64,000 nt of DNA from Symbiodinium natans (GCA_905221605.1 CAJNDS010002413.1:737423-801422); one strand, 5' to 3'; positions 9,100-18,669 are shown, numbered from the stretch's first letter. Notes: generated by a model from the letters alone, not told the origin. Numbers and translations: made by a program.

Positions 9100-9360
9100 C
9101 GGCCTTAGGCTTGGCATAAGAATTTAGAACAACATCCAAATCCCCAACCCTATAAACCCCAAACCCCAGCACTGGCCCTTCGTGCCCAAAGGCCCCAGAA
9201 CACTATAGAACAAAGCCCTCAAACTGTACCCCCCCCCTTTAAAACCCTCCCGAACCGTCAAAGCATCCGAAACTCACCCTAGCAAAACGCCTTCAACTCC
9301 CCCTTAAGCCATGTACCCCAACCCTCGTACACCCTCAAGAACCATCTCCACTCGCCTCCG
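9100..9360. other. Degenerate C-rich sequence
   Basis: AAACCCC and AAGCCC-type sequence with unique bases mixed in. No open frame worth calling. Confidence 0.5.
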
Positions 9361-9900
<540 letters not shown>

Positions 9901-9958
9901 AGCCCTAAGCCCTAAGCCCTAAACCGTAAACACTAAAGCCTAAACCCTAAACCCGAAG

Positions 9959-10006
9959 AGGCGCTGCCGCCCCGCTGGGCCAGCGGAGTGGCCCTGCGCC
10001 TCAAAG
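9959..10006 (+). CDS. Candidate exon
   Basis: Acceptor cccgaag, donor G|gttcta. Reads ALPPRWASGVALRLK. A shorter version starts at 9982 and fits the phase of the exon ending at 7907. Confidence 0.45.
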
Positions 10007-10039
10007 GTTCTATAACAACGCGTGAGGGTGTGCACTGTC

Positions 10040-10450
10040 TACGAGGGTTTCCGAGAACAGGGGTACCCTCCTAAGGATCCTTTCAAAAGGGATTCTACTA
10101 TATTTGGGGTAGAAAGGGGTACCCCTATTATAGGAAACCCCCCAAACGCAATTCTCTAAACTCTAAATTACTCTAAATAGTCACATTGTAGACGATTTCG
10201 GGTTTTGGCGGGAGGTTTCTTTTGGGCTTCAGGGGCTTTTTGGTTGCTTTTCTGGAGTATAGAGTTGGGGTCCAGGGTTCGGTTTTGGGGGTAAACCCGG
10301 AACCGTAAACTCACTGGTTCTTTGTAGGAAATGAGGAAGTTAGGTTCCATGTTGAGTCGTGTGTGTGTGTGTATATATGTGTGGGAGATAAGTTACTTAA
10401 TTAATTCCCTCATTCCCGGCTAACAGGTTCAGGGCTCACGGTTACAGCTA
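10040..10450. other. Non-coding stretch with short microsatellite
   Basis: ggggtaccc appears at 10060 and 10118 around an AT-richer core, suggesting a foldback remnant. A GT/AT dinucleotide tract lies at 10358-10382. No exon seen. Confidence 0.5.
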
Positions 10451-10603
10451 CAGGTGTCGAAGGGGTTTAGGCGCTTAAGTGGATTTGGGAACTTGAAAAC
10501 AGGAAGGTCAACCGACATGCTTGATTCAATGCGCTCGAGTTGGAAATGCAGACCCACCCCAAGCATGCGACGAGCCCTTCAAGGAAGGGCGCCTGAAGGA
10601 CTG

Positions 10604-10959
10604 AGATCCGTTTGGGGTACCTGTGCGCTGTCAAGGCTGGACGATGGCCCAGAGAGGTAACGAGCGTAGGACGCTTGGTTACCTCCTTCCGAAGAACCAC
10701 GATGAACACATCGACGAGCACTTCGTTGCTCTGCTCTGTTTCTCAAGACCCTGAGGAAGATCCTCCTGACTTTGGGGAAATGAAAGGTACCATGCTGTAG
10801 CAGTTTGGTGCCTACATGGAGATGATTTGCCGCACAGCGAGCAATATCGTCATCCAATTCTGCCCCACTGCCAAGTATGACGTGGAAACACCGCCAGGTA
10901 CCGTAGGGCAAGCAGTCCACATCACGAGGGCATGCTTCCGTGTCGCAATCCAAGAGTGA
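10604..10959 (+). pseudogene. Decayed protein-coding relic
   Basis: One frame runs from 10612 to TGA 10957-10959, broken by a single TAG at 10798. Before it: QDPEEDPPDFGEMKGTML. After it: QFGAYMEMICRTASNIVIQF onward. A second frame from ATG 10643 reads MAQRGNERRTLGYLLPKNHD and then stops, so a frameshift is also likely. Family not recognised. Its length without heptamers suggests an insertion rather than a host exon. Confidence 0.4.
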
Positions 10960-11820
10960 GGGACCCTACTCTACAGACTATTGGTCTCAGCTAGCACACG
11001 GCGCTTTCAAACTATGCTTTTTTCTTCTAAAGGGAGCCTCAAGGTACGGGGTTTTGCGAGTAAGTTTTGGGTTGTCAGGTTTTCTGGGCTTGTAGATACC
11101 ATCTTCAAGGTTCACTGTTGGGTGTTCAGGGCTTTGGGTTGGCTTCATCTTTTTCTTCGCGGTTTCGTCCTTAAGGGCTTTCAAGGATGCCCAGGAGTGC
11201 CCGCGTTTCTTCTTGAGGGGTGTTTAGGGGTTTCGGGTTTGGGGTCTAGAGTTCCATCTCAAACTCCACAAACCCAAAAGGGCGTACTGCTTATCAACCT
11301 GATTTAGGTTACTTGGCACCTTAGCTTAAGGGTGTCTGGTAAGTTGTGTATTTTGTGAAGTGGGTTCGAGTTTGTTGCAGTACTTTGTCCCTCCCCTGAA
11401 CCCTAACATTAAACCGCAAGCCCTAAGCCCTACCTAAGCCCAACTGCAGAGGCCAAGCCCGAAAGCCACAAGCCACTTAAATCCCAACAATTTACCCCCC
11501 AACAATCCCGAAGAACCCAAGTACCCTAAACCCTTCAGAGCTGATGAAACCTTAACAGCCCCAAGCTCTGGGCCTGAGAAAAGAGCCCTCCTGAAACCCT
11601 CATTCTTTAAACGCTATAAAAGCTGCCCCTCAGTTGCTGTCAACCCCCAAAAATCCGCGCCGAGTTCCAGAAAACCCCACAGCCCAACGCACTCTAGGCC
11701 TACACCCTATAAACCCTAGACCCTGAACCCTGAACCCTCCCGTTACCCCCCAAAACCCCAAGCCCTAAACCCTAAACCCTAAACCCCTACACCCTAAACC
11801 CCGAAGCCTAAACCCGAAAG
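10960..11820. other. Degenerate repeats, no exon called
   Basis: G-strand derivatives to about 11300, then C-strand derivatives (AAGCCC, CCCTGAA, CCCTAAA). The 108-codon open frame at 10981-11307 is largely repeat-derived. Confidence 0.5.
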
Positions 11821-11879
11821 CCTCCGCCCGGGCCAAGGATGCTCAGACGGGACGCCAGGGGCCCCAGCCTGTCTTTTCT
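11821..11879 (+). CDS. Candidate exon
   Basis: Acceptor cccgaaag, donor TCT|gtgcct. Reads SARAKDAQTGRQGPQPVFS, phase 1 to 0. Confidence 0.45.
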
Positions 11880-12029
11880 GTGCCTTAAGGCCTTTGAGGG
11901 GGCTTGAGTTGAGAGTTCAGGGTTTAGGGTGCATGTAGGATTTACTGTAGAGCTTCTTTTTTTTCACAGCGGGTCTTTGGGGTGCTTATTCGCTTTGTAG
12001 ATTGTTCGATACTCGGGCTGTTAAGGAAG

Positions 12030-12105
12030 TTTGGCTCATTGCCACGGAGGGCTGCTGGGGGCTCCTGCTGCTTTTTATTTTGGAAACCCAGAACCCCGAG
12101 CCCAG
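12030..12105 (+). CDS. Candidate exon, frame ambiguous
   Basis: Acceptor taaggaag, donor CAG|gttggt. Open as LAHCHGGLLGAPAAFYFGNP or, in phase 0, FGSLPRRAAGGSCCFLFWKP. The second fits both neighbouring phases. Confidence 0.35.
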
Positions 12106-12563
12106 GTTGGTTTGGTGTGAACTTTTTGTCACCCTAAACCCTAGACTCCTAAGTAAGCCCGAAACTCCTATACCCTAAACACCTAAAAACCTAAGCCCCT
12201 AAACCCTGTAAGGTCCAGGATGAATCTGAGGGTTCGCCCAGGGCTTAGGGATTTTTTTAAGGTTTCGGGTTGTGGGCTTATGGGTTTATGGATTTGGGTT
12301 CAGGGTTTATGGGTCTTTGGTTCTATGGGTTTATGGACTTAGGAGCAGCCGTTGGGCCTTGACGTGGGGGTTGACTGATTATGAAAGTTCATGTTTGGGT
12401 GCTTCAACCTTCTGGGCTTTTAGTGCTGCACGCGTGGTTGCAATACTTTGCGCTTGAGGCAAGTCTTTGAGGCGCGACATAGTTAGACTAGGCATGAGTT
12501 GCTCGGGGATCTATTTTGTGGGGGACCTCTCTATAGAGATTTGGCTCTGCTTGGGGTATATAA

Positions 12564-12652
12564 GGGTGGTTGTCAAAATTATGGTCCCTTTTTGGATCCC
12601 CATTATAATACCGGACCTAATATTTAGGGTACCATAATTTTGACAACCACCC
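12564..12652. mobile_element. Foldback (MITE-like) element, 89 bp
   Basis: Perfect 22-bp terminal inverted repeats starting GGGTGGTTGTCAAAATTATG, at 12564-12585 and 12631-12652, around a 45-bp AT-rich core. No coding capacity. Confidence 0.8.
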
Positions 12653-12757
12653 ATAAAGGGGTACCCCTATGTAGGGAAATGCCCAGCAATTTACTTTCAG
12701 ATTTCGAGATGAGACCCTGCGACTCGGAGTTTCCAGTGTCTCGGGTTACAGGAAATT

Positions 12758-12845
12758 CCTAACCCTAAACCCTAAACCCTAAACCCTAAACCCTAAACCC
12801 TAAACCCTAAACCCTAAACCCTAAACCCTAAACCCTAAACCCTAG
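12758..12845. repeat. CCCTAAA array
   Basis: Twelve perfect heptamers, then a switch to TTTAGGG at 12850-12873. Confidence 0.95.
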
Positions 12846-12905
12846 AGGTTTATGGGTTTAGGGTTTAGGGTTTGGGGCCCCAAACCCTTAAACCCGAACC
12901 CCGAG

Positions 12906-12949
12906 GTTACTCTGGCACCTCGGTATTGAGGTTTTCCGACATCCTTCGG
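12906..12949 (+). CDS. Candidate exon containing a UUCG hairpin
   Basis: Acceptor accccgag|G, donor CGG|gtgtcg. Reads YSGTSVLRFSDILR. The sequence at 12938-12958 can form a hairpin around a TTCG loop at the donor. Confidence 0.4.
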
Positions 12950-12964
12950 GTGTCGGGTCTCCCT

Positions 12965-13210
12965 TTAACCCCTAAACCCTAAACCCTAAACCCCTAAAAA
13001 ATAAACCCCTAAACCCTAAACCCCTAAACCCCTAAACCCCTAAACCCCTAAACCCCTAAACCCCTAAACCCCTAAACCCCTAAACCCCTAAACCCCTAAA
13101 CCCCTAAACCCTAAACCCTAAAAAAAAAACCCTAAACCCTAAAAAAAACCTAAACCCTAAACCCCAAACCCTAAACCCTAAACCCTAAACCCTAAACCCT
13201 AAATACCAAA
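12965..13210. repeat. CCCCTAAA octamer and CCCTAAA array
   Basis: About twelve CCCCTAAA octamers, then CCCTAAA units interrupted by A8-A9 runs. Confidence 0.9.
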
Positions 13211-13217
13211 CCCTAAG

Positions 13218-13304
13218 GCATCTACTACGTCAACACGGACGATGGCACGAGCCGCTTCGCCTGCAGCTGGGTCGTGGGCTTCCAAAACGAGGAGCTCAAA
13301 AACG
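13218..13304 (+). CDS. Candidate exon, 28 codons
   Basis: Acceptor ccctaag|G, donor G|gttttg. Reads IYYVNTDDGTSRFACSWVVG and continues FQNEELKN. One of the strongest exons by amino-acid character. Confidence 0.55.
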
Positions 13305-13537
13305 GTTTTGCTTTTCTCATAGGGGTGGAGGCTTCAGGGTTTAGGGTTTCCGGGCCTTTTGTTGTCTCATAAGGGTGGAGGCTTCAGGGGTTTAGGGTTT
13401 AGGGTTTAGGTTCTGGGGTTGAGGCTTCAGGGTTTAGGGTTCAGGGTCTGGGCATGCGCCCCAACCGCTCATTCTCAACCCTCGCTAACCCCGCAAGCAC
13501 AAGCCCAAGCCCCACCTCAAAGAGTATACTTTGGCAG

Positions 13538-13600
13538 CGCCAAAGTTGCATAACCCCTTGACGCATGACCTTATACAAGCCCACAATACGAAGCCATAAC
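13538..13600 (+). CDS. Possible exon ending in a stop
   Basis: Acceptor tttggcag. In the phase left by 13304 it reads PKLHNPLTHDLIQAHNTKP then TAA, just before a consensus-like gtacgt. Either a terminal exon or an exon with an earlier GC donor. Confidence 0.25.
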
Positions 13601-13615
13601 GGAACATGGTACGTG

Positions 13616-13895
13616 CCCTAAACCCTAAACCCTAAACCCTAAACCCTGAACCCTGAACCCTGAACCCTGAACCCTGAACCCTGAACCCTAAACCCTAGAC
13701 CCTATCAAAAGCCCTAAGCCTGAAGCCCTACAGCACTTCTGAGGCTCCCGAAGCATCCCCAAGCCCTTACAAACCATAACCCCCTACAGCCCTGCCAGCC
13801 CCACTAACCCCTTACCCCGAACCTCTAAACCCCAAACCCTAAACTCTAAACCCTACAGCCCTAAACCACAAACCTAAACCCCAAACCCTAAAACT
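13616..13895. repeat. CCCTAAA, then CCCTGAA, then mixed C-strand repeat
   Basis: Short perfect CCCTAAA run, six CCCTGAA units, then degenerate units to the acceptor. Confidence 0.8.
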
Positions 13896-13914
13896 GTGAC
13901 GAAGCTGTTTTCAG

Positions 13915-13967
13915 GGAGCACTCAAAGCCCACACCCTCAACCCTACGGCGCCTTAAACCCCGCACCC
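13915..13967 (+). CDS. Candidate exon, Q/P-rich
   Basis: Strong acceptor gctgttttcag|G, donor CCC|gtgggg. Reads STQSPHPQPYGALNPAP, ending in phase 0. Another frame is open too. First of 27 consecutive exons with compatible phases. Confidence 0.45.
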
Positions 13968-14147
13968 GTGGGGTGGTGGCTGGGCTGATTACGGCTTTTA
14001 AGGGCTACGGTCCAGGGTTTAGGGGTTTGGGTGTTTGGGTGTTTTGGGGTGTTTGGGTGTTTGGGGTTTAGGGCTTACCCTAAACCCTAAACCCTAAACA
14101 CGTAGACCCAAAACCCTAGGGCTTAGGGTTTAGGAATCATTTTGGAG

Positions 14148-14222
14148 GCCACGGAGCCGAACCAATCAAAAGATGAAAGCAGGCCTCGAGGCACCTCTAA
14201 GCAAGCGGCGCCTTGGGGAGCA
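14148..14222 (+). CDS. Candidate exon, polar
   Basis: Acceptor ttttggag|G, donor GCA|gtttta. Phase 0 to 0, TEPNQSKDESRPRGTSKQAA. Confidence 0.5.
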
Positions 14223-14446
14223 GTTTTAAAACCCCTTGAGCCCTGAACCCTTTATATACTAGGTTGGTTTTTGGGACGTTTTCTATTTGCCTCATTTGAG
14301 TTTATAAGGGACCCTATATAAACATTCTTCAAAGGGTTTTCAGGCCACCCACCCAGTTTCGGGTTCAGGGGTTTAGGGTAAGCCCTGAACCCGAACCCTC
14401 AAACAGCCTTACATAGGCCCTCCACCCTAAACCCTAAACTGGTCAG

Positions 14447-14549
14447 GAATGTGCTCAAGCTCAGCTTCGCTCCACACGGGTGGGCATCTTCCTGCAGCCC
14501 TCAGACGAGATTCTGCTACTTGCTTGGGCCGATAATGGTTCTGTTGGCA
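14447..14549 (+). CDS. Candidate exon, 34 codons
   Basis: Acceptor ctggtcag|G, donor A|gtgaag. Reads ECAQAQLRSTRVGIFLQPSD, then a hydrophobic EILLLAWADNGSVG. Phase 0 to 1. Only 44 bases separate it from the next exon. Confidence 0.5.
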
Positions 14550-14593
14550 GTGAAGGCAACAGATGTCCGTGACAAGCAAGAGGACCGGGACAG

Positions 14594-14760
14594 GGGTGCT
14601 GCGGACACTGACTCCGGACCTCGTTCTGACTGCCGGGCTTGGGGCTGACTTCGGGGCCGAGTGCATGCGGCTCACTCGGTACCTGGACACGGGCGGCCAC
14701 GACCCATCCAAGTGGAGGATGAAGCAGGTGGATTTGGAGCGTCGCCTGCAAGAGTTGTTC
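14594..14760 (+). CDS. Candidate exon, 55 codons (longest)
   Basis: Acceptor cgggacag|G, donor TTC|gtggaa. Contains RLTRYLDTGGHDPSKWRMKQ and ends VDLERRLQELF. Phase 1 to 0. Other frames are partly open, but this one is the most protein-like. Confidence 0.55.
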
Positions 14761-14767
14761 GTGGAAA

Positions 14768-14915
14768 AAAACCCTAAACCCTAAACCCTAAACCCTAAAC
14801 CCTAAACCCTAAACCCTAAACCCTAAACCCTAAACCCTAAACCCTAAACCCTAAACCCTAAACCCTAAACCCTAAACCTAAATCCTAAATCCTAAATCCT
14901 AAATCCTAAACCCCA
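14768..14915. repeat. CCCTAAA array
   Basis: About sixteen perfect heptamers, then AATCCTA variants. Confidence 0.95.
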
Positions 14916-14933
14916 CACCCTAGATTGCAACAG

Positions 14934-15008
14934 CTAAAAGGTACCTGGGAGAACCCCCTCTGCAACGCCCTGCGCACCGTGATTGACATCGGCCGCTTCT
15001 ACCTGCAG
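14934..15008 (+). CDS. Candidate exon
   Basis: Acceptor ttgcaacag, GC donor CAG|gcgggg. Phase 0 to 0, LKGTWENPLCNALRTVIDIG then RFYLQ. Acceptor AG at 14923 would need another phase. Confidence 0.55.
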
Positions 15009-15223
15009 GCGGGGTTTAGGGTTTCGGGTTTAGGGTTTAGGAACCTTAAGCCCTTGACCCACAGGGCTGTTCTGCGCTTGATTTTAGAGGGCCGCTTAGG
15101 ATTCATGTAGAGTTTAGGGTTTAGGGCTCAGGGTGTGGGGGGTTTAGCGTTTGGGGTTTTGGGTTTATGGCTAAGGTTTAGGGCTTGGGGCTTAGGGTTT
15201 CGGCCCCTAGGCCCGATGCGCAG

Positions 15224-15251
15224 GACCAGGGGGGATTTCAGGCAATGGGAG
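15224..15251 (+). CDS. Candidate micro-exon
   Basis: Acceptor gatgcgcag|G, donor G|gttgct. DQGGFQAMG, phase 0 to 1. Confidence 0.5.
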
Positions 15252-15355
15252 GTTGCTTAGAGTCAGGGGGGGGGTAGGTAGAGGGCTGGGGGCCCCTATG
15301 ATTTAGGGTTTAGGGTTCATGGTTCCGGGTTTAGGGTTTAGGGATACTTCGACAG

Positions 15356-15437
15356 CGCTCCCTGTTGGTCTCGGAAAGGCGCCAGGGGATGGCTTCTTCG
15401 AACAGCAGCACCTTGGATTGGTACTGGAGTTGGGACG
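15356..15437 (+). CDS. Candidate exon
   Basis: Acceptor ttcgacag, donor CG|gttttt. LPVGLGKAPGDGFFEQQHLG then LVLELG, phase 1 to 2. Confidence 0.55.
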
Positions 15438-15481
15438 GTTTTTTTGTTTTTCAAGAGACGGCTCAATACTCCTAAGCTCTA

Positions 15482-15545
15482 AACCCTAAACCCTAAACCC
15501 TAAACCCTAAATCCTAAACCCTAAACCCTGAACCCTAAACCCTGA
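15482..15545. repeat. CCCTAAA array
   Basis: Heptamers with two CCCTGAA units, between adjoining exons. Confidence 0.85.
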
Positions 15546-15565
15546 ACCTGAACCATAGATTCCAG

Positions 15566-15603
15566 AAGCGATGCTTTTTTTCACCCCAACAAAGCTATCC
15601 TAA
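15566..15603 (+). CDS. Candidate exon, GC donor
   Basis: Acceptor gattccag. SDAFFHPNKAIL, phase 2 to 1 if the donor is GCACCT at 15604. The frame stays open for twelve more codons. Confidence 0.45.
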
Positions 15604-15812
15604 GCACCTCTGACCTAAGACCATACACCTTCAGACCCTAAACCTTAATTAAGCCCTAATTAGAGGTCGGTTTTTTTGGGGTTCTAGGATTTAGGGTTTG
15701 GGGTTTGTTTGGGGTTTAGGGTTTATTTAGGGTTTAGGGTTTTGGGTTTAGGGTTTAGGGTTTGGGGTGTTTTAACAGCTCAAGGCGCGGGCTGTGGGTT
15801 AGGGGAGAGTAG

Positions 15813-15847
15813 GAGGGACCCCCCGGAGCAATGCTGTTACCTTGAGG
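15813..15847 (+). CDS. Candidate micro-exon
   Basis: Acceptor gagtag|G, donor AGG|gtgttg. GTPRSNAVTLR, phase 1 to 0. Confidence 0.4.
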
Positions 15848-15954
15848 GTGTTGGTGGTTAGTGTTGTGGGGTTTCAGTGCTTTCGGATTGTTGGGCTTTC
15901 CCGTCCTTCTATACTTAAGGACCCCCCCCCCCCCAACCCCCCGCCGCCAAACAG

Positions 15955-15988
15955 CATTCTATAGAAACCCTGGGCGTCCTTTGTACGG
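15955..15988 (+). CDS. Candidate micro-exon after C13
   Basis: Acceptor ccaaacag, donor G|gtctct. HSIETLGVLCT, phase 0 to 1. A C13 tract at 15922-15934 lies just upstream. Confidence 0.45.
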
Positions 15989-16061
15989 GTCTCTCTTTCG
16001 TGCCTTATCTTTGGGTTTTCGGTTTGAGGGATTGAGGGTTTAGCGTTTCGGGCTTCTACCC

Positions 16062-16154
16062 TAAGGATCCATGTGCATATGTAGTCTATACTTCGGCCTA
16101 AGCAGTTCCTGTATAGTAGCCCAAGTATATACTACACAGGTACGTGGATCCTTA
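16062..16154. mobile_element. Foldback element, 93 bp
   Basis: Inverted arms 16062-16085 and 16131-16154 around TAAGGATCCA, matching at 20 of 24 positions. Confidence 0.65.
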
Positions 16155-16262
16155 CTTGGAGGTTCATGGTACTTAATTGCCCAGATACAACGGTACTTAT
16201 AACCTAGCCATGACCATATTGGGGCACTTAAGGGGCTTGTAAGTGGGGTATAGGTGCCCTGA
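16155..16262. mobile_element. Partial foldback, CTTGGAGGTTCATGG family
   Basis: Starts with CTTGGAGGTTCATGGTACT, shared with elements at 40141, 41197 and 44962. Contains the internal GGGGCTTGTAAGTGGGG but lacks the matching right terminus. Confidence 0.6.
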
Positions 16263-16425
16263 ACCCTAAACCCTACAAGCATAACCCTAAACCCTAAACC
16301 GGTACAGGTGTAGGGTTCGTGGGTTCATGCAGTTGCGGGGTTGGGGTTCAGGGTTTAGGGTTTACGGTGTCCTAGAGTCGAGGGTTTAGGGTTTAGGGTT
16401 TAGGGTGTAGGGTTATCACTCACTT
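16263..16425. repeat. CCCTAAA then TTTAGGG units
   Basis: Short arrays on both strands; no exon seen. Confidence 0.7.
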
Positions 16426-16504
16426 GTAGGGTGGAGGTAGTGCTCACAATCGGCTGAGCCCAAACTCTTGGCCCTTTCGGCTACTGAAGGCCAACAATAG
16501 CCAG

Positions 16505-16540
16505 GATCCAGCCTGAGTTCCTTGTTGATTGGTTCCGTTG
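16505..16540 (+). CDS. Candidate micro-exon, GC donor
   Basis: Acceptor tagccag|G. SSLSSLLIGSV, phase 1 to 1 with donor GCCTAA at 16541. A GT donor at 16536 is an alternative. Confidence 0.4.
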
Positions 16541-16652
16541 GCCTAAACCCTAAACTCTAAACGCTAAAACCCCAAACCCTAGACCCTAAACCCCAAACCC
16601 TAAACCCTCTTTCAGAACCCCCCCCCCCCCCCCCGGCGGAATTCATGCAAAG

Positions 16653-16681
16653 ACTGCGGCAAGCACTCGGAATCCGCGAAT
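16653..16681 (+). CDS. Candidate micro-exon, Cys-rich
   Basis: Acceptor gcaaag, donor AAT|gtctgc. With the borrowed base it reads DCGKHSESAN. A C17 run at 16618-16634 lies upstream. Another frame is open. Confidence 0.3.
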
Positions 16682-16723
16682 GTCTGCGCATCCCCGAACC
16701 CTAAGCTGCAAGGCCTGAATGTT

Positions 16724-16800
16724 TAGGGTTTAGGGTTTAGGGTTTAGGTTTTAGGGTTTAGGGGTTTAGGGTTTAGGTTTTGGGGTTTAGGGCTTAGGGT
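16724..16800. repeat. TTTAGGG array
   Basis: G-strand heptamers, then a G16 run at 16829-16844 just upstream of the next exon. Confidence 0.85.
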
Positions 16801-16853
16801 TCCAAAAAACCTCAGCCTCGACACACCTGGGGGGGGGGGGGGGGCGTCGGCAG

Positions 16854-16902
16854 GAAGATGCAACTCTGGCAGCTGCACAAGCAGGACCTGGAGGCACCTT
16901 CT
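16854..16902 (+). CDS. Candidate exon
   Basis: Acceptor cgtcggcag|G, donor T|gtgggg. EDATLAAAQAGPGGTF, phase 0 to 1. All three frames are open. Confidence 0.4.
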
Positions 16903-17032
16903 GTGGGGTTTAGGGGTTTAGGGTTTAGGGTTTTTGTAAGCGCGAACTATGGCACTAAAGTCATGTCAACCCCCTAATGAGCTCTGTTTCCCCTCAACCC
17001 TAAAAACCTAGGCCCCTGCCAAATGACTGCAG

Positions 17033-17043
17033 ATGAACGCAAC
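17033..17043 (+). CDS. Candidate 11-nt micro-exon
   Basis: Acceptor gactgcag, donor AAC|gtacat. Encodes ERN after a shared codon, phase 1 to 0. Very short, so weak alone; it is needed to link 16902 to 17093. Confidence 0.25.
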
Positions 17044-17092
17044 GTACATCGTTCGCTACTTGAACTCTGAACCCTAAACCCCACGGACGCAG

Positions 17093-17161
17093 CAACCTGA
17101 CCGTCGCGAACATTTTGTCCACGACCCGTTGAAGCCGAAAAAGCGACCCTTTTCGCGCTCT
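17093..17161 (+). CDS. Candidate exon, basic
   Basis: Acceptor ggacgcag, donor TCT|gtctct. QPDRREHFVHDPLKPKKRPF then SRS. Phase 0 to 0. The KPKKRP patch resembles a nuclear localisation signal (inference). Confidence 0.5.
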
Positions 17162-17162
17162 G

Positions 17163-17191
17163 TCTCTCTCTCTCTCTCTCTTTCTCTCTCC

Positions 17192-17222
<31 letters not shown>
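17163..17222. repeat. CT microsatellite
   Basis: CT dinucleotide tract with a few CCT or TTT interruptions, directly after the donor at 17162. Confidence 0.95.
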
Positions 17223-17239
17223 CTTAGCCGAAGCCGTCG

Positions 17240-17570
17240 ACCCTAAACCCCAAATCCTAGAACCTCCCTAAACCGTAGACTCCCGATCCTAAACCCTAAT
17301 CCCTACACCCCAAATCCCAAACCCTAAGCCCTAAACTCCAAATCGTAAACCCTCAACCTCAGCTGACTGGGGAAAGCTAGTTATCTAAACCCTAAACCCT
17401 AAACCCTAAACCCTAAACCCTAAACCCTAAACCCTAAACCCTAAACCCTAAACCCTAAACCCTAAACCCTAAACCCTAAACCCTAAACCCTAAACCCTAA
17501 ACCCCAAACCCCAAACCCTAAACCCTAAACCCTAAACCCTAAACCCTAAACCCTAAACCCTAAACCCTAC
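17240..17570. repeat. CCCTAAA array
   Basis: Degenerate to 17385, then about 26 near-perfect heptamers ending just before the next acceptor. Confidence 0.95.
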
Positions 17571-17578
17571 CATGCCAG

Positions 17579-17630
17579 GGCTGGCATGGGCCGCACGTGG
17601 ACGAGGAGGGCCGGGAGCAATCCGGCCGCG
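17579..17630 (+). CDS. Candidate exon bounded by opposite arrays
   Basis: Acceptor catgccag|G; donor is the repeat itself, G|gtttaggg. GWHGPHVDEEGREQSGR, phase 0 to 1. CCCTAAA upstream, TTTAGGG downstream. Confidence 0.55.
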
Positions 17631-17631
17631 G

Positions 17632-17850
17632 TTTAGGGTTTAGGGTTTAGGGTTTGGGGTTTAGGGTTTAGGGTTTAGGGTTTAGGGTTGAGAATTTAGG
17701 GTTTGGGGTTTAGGGTTTAGGGTTGAGAATTTAGGGTTTGGGGTTTAGGGTTTAGGGTTGAGAATTTAGGGTTTGGGGTTTAGTGTTTAGGGTTGAGAAT
17801 TTAGGGTTTGGGGTTTTAGGATTTAGGGTTTAGGGTTATAGGGTGTAGAG
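17632..17850. repeat. TTTAGGG array with 35-bp higher-order repeat
   Basis: GAGAAT marks recur at 17690, 17725, 17760 and 17795, an exact 35-bp spacing (five heptamers). Confidence 0.9.
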
Positions 17851-17856
17851 TCCCAG

Positions 17857-17879
17857 AGAGTTTGCCCCTTCGTCTCTTG
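17857..17879 (+). CDS. Candidate micro-exon
   Basis: Acceptor gtcccag, donor TTG|gtctta. SLPLRLL, phase 1 to 0. Confidence 0.35.
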
Positions 17880-18060
17880 GTCTTAGGGTTTAGGGTTCTC
17901 AAAGGGTGCATGGGATGCATCTGCTGAGGGCATGAGGGTTTAGGGCTGTTCCCCGTGCAGGGTTGAGGCTTAGGGTTTAGGGAGTGTAGGGTCTAGGGAG
18001 TGTAGGGTTTAGGGAGTGTAGGGTTTAGGGAATGTACTTGCGTTTCCCGCCCCGGCACAG

Positions 18061-18089
18061 CCTCAGAATCCCCAAAGCCACAGCAGCCT
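18061..18089 (+). CDS. Candidate micro-exon
   Basis: Pyrimidine-rich acceptor ccccggcacag, donor CT|gtcgac. PQNPQSHSS, phase 0 to 2. The frame stays open well beyond the donor. Confidence 0.4.
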
Positions 18090-18171
18090 GTCGACCCTTG
18101 CACCCTTGCCCTTTTTTCTTTTTCTTAGGGTTTGGGGTTCTTCTTATCCCCTTTTAAAGCAGAAAGGGCAG

Positions 18172-18198
18172 CCTTGTTTGCCTACCCCTTTTTTGGAG
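18172..18198 (+). CDS. Candidate micro-exon
   Basis: Acceptor aagggcag, donor AG|gtcctt. LVCLPLFW, phase 2 to 2. Confidence 0.35.
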
Positions 18199-18239
18199 GT
18201 CCTTGGTATAGTATGCTCCTCATCGTTGAAGGTATCTAA

Positions 18240-18610
18240 AAAAGCCTTTTGAAGTCTTAAGCCCTGAGCCCTTTACACCTTGCTAAACCCTTTAATCCTT
18301 GAAAGCCCCTAAACCCTGCAATCTGATAACCCTAAACCCTTTAACACCTTTAAAGCCCCTAAGCTCTGCAGTTTTTAAGCCCTCAACCCTAAACCCTTCA
18401 ATCCTTTAACCCCAAAGCCCCCAAATTCTTGAGCCGAAGCCCTAAACCCTAAACCCTAAACACCCTAAACCCGAAACCCTAAACCCCGAAACCTGACGCC
18501 CCCTGAGGTTTTTGGATGTTTTGGGCCCTAAACCCCAAACCCTCGCGCATCTGCCCCAAGTCCTAGACCCTTAACCCTGAACCCTAAACCCCAAACCCTA
18601 ATCCCTAAAC
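18240..18610. repeat. Degenerate C-strand repeat
   Basis: CCCTTTA, CCCTAAG and CCCTAAA units; no exon seen. Confidence 0.65.
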
Positions 18611-18622
18611 CCTGAACTCAAG

Positions 18623-18662
18623 GTACTTTGCCAATTCCGAGCTCGGGATCTCTTCCTGGCAG
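18623..18662 (+). CDS. Candidate exon, GC donor
   Basis: Acceptor gaactcaag|G. YFANSELGISSWQ, ending before GCTCCG. Phase 2 to 0. A second frame (VLCQFRARDLFLA) is also open. Confidence 0.45.
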
Positions 18663-18669
18663 GCTCCGA

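Noticed and set aside
10981-11307. 108-codon + strand frame
   Set aside because: Mostly decayed TTTAGGG translation, rich in G, F, V and L; no splice context.
12030-12038. TTTGGCTCA as a relic of the dinoflagellate spliced leader
   Set aside because: Only nine bases match the leader's 3' part, and the following bases diverge; easily chance.
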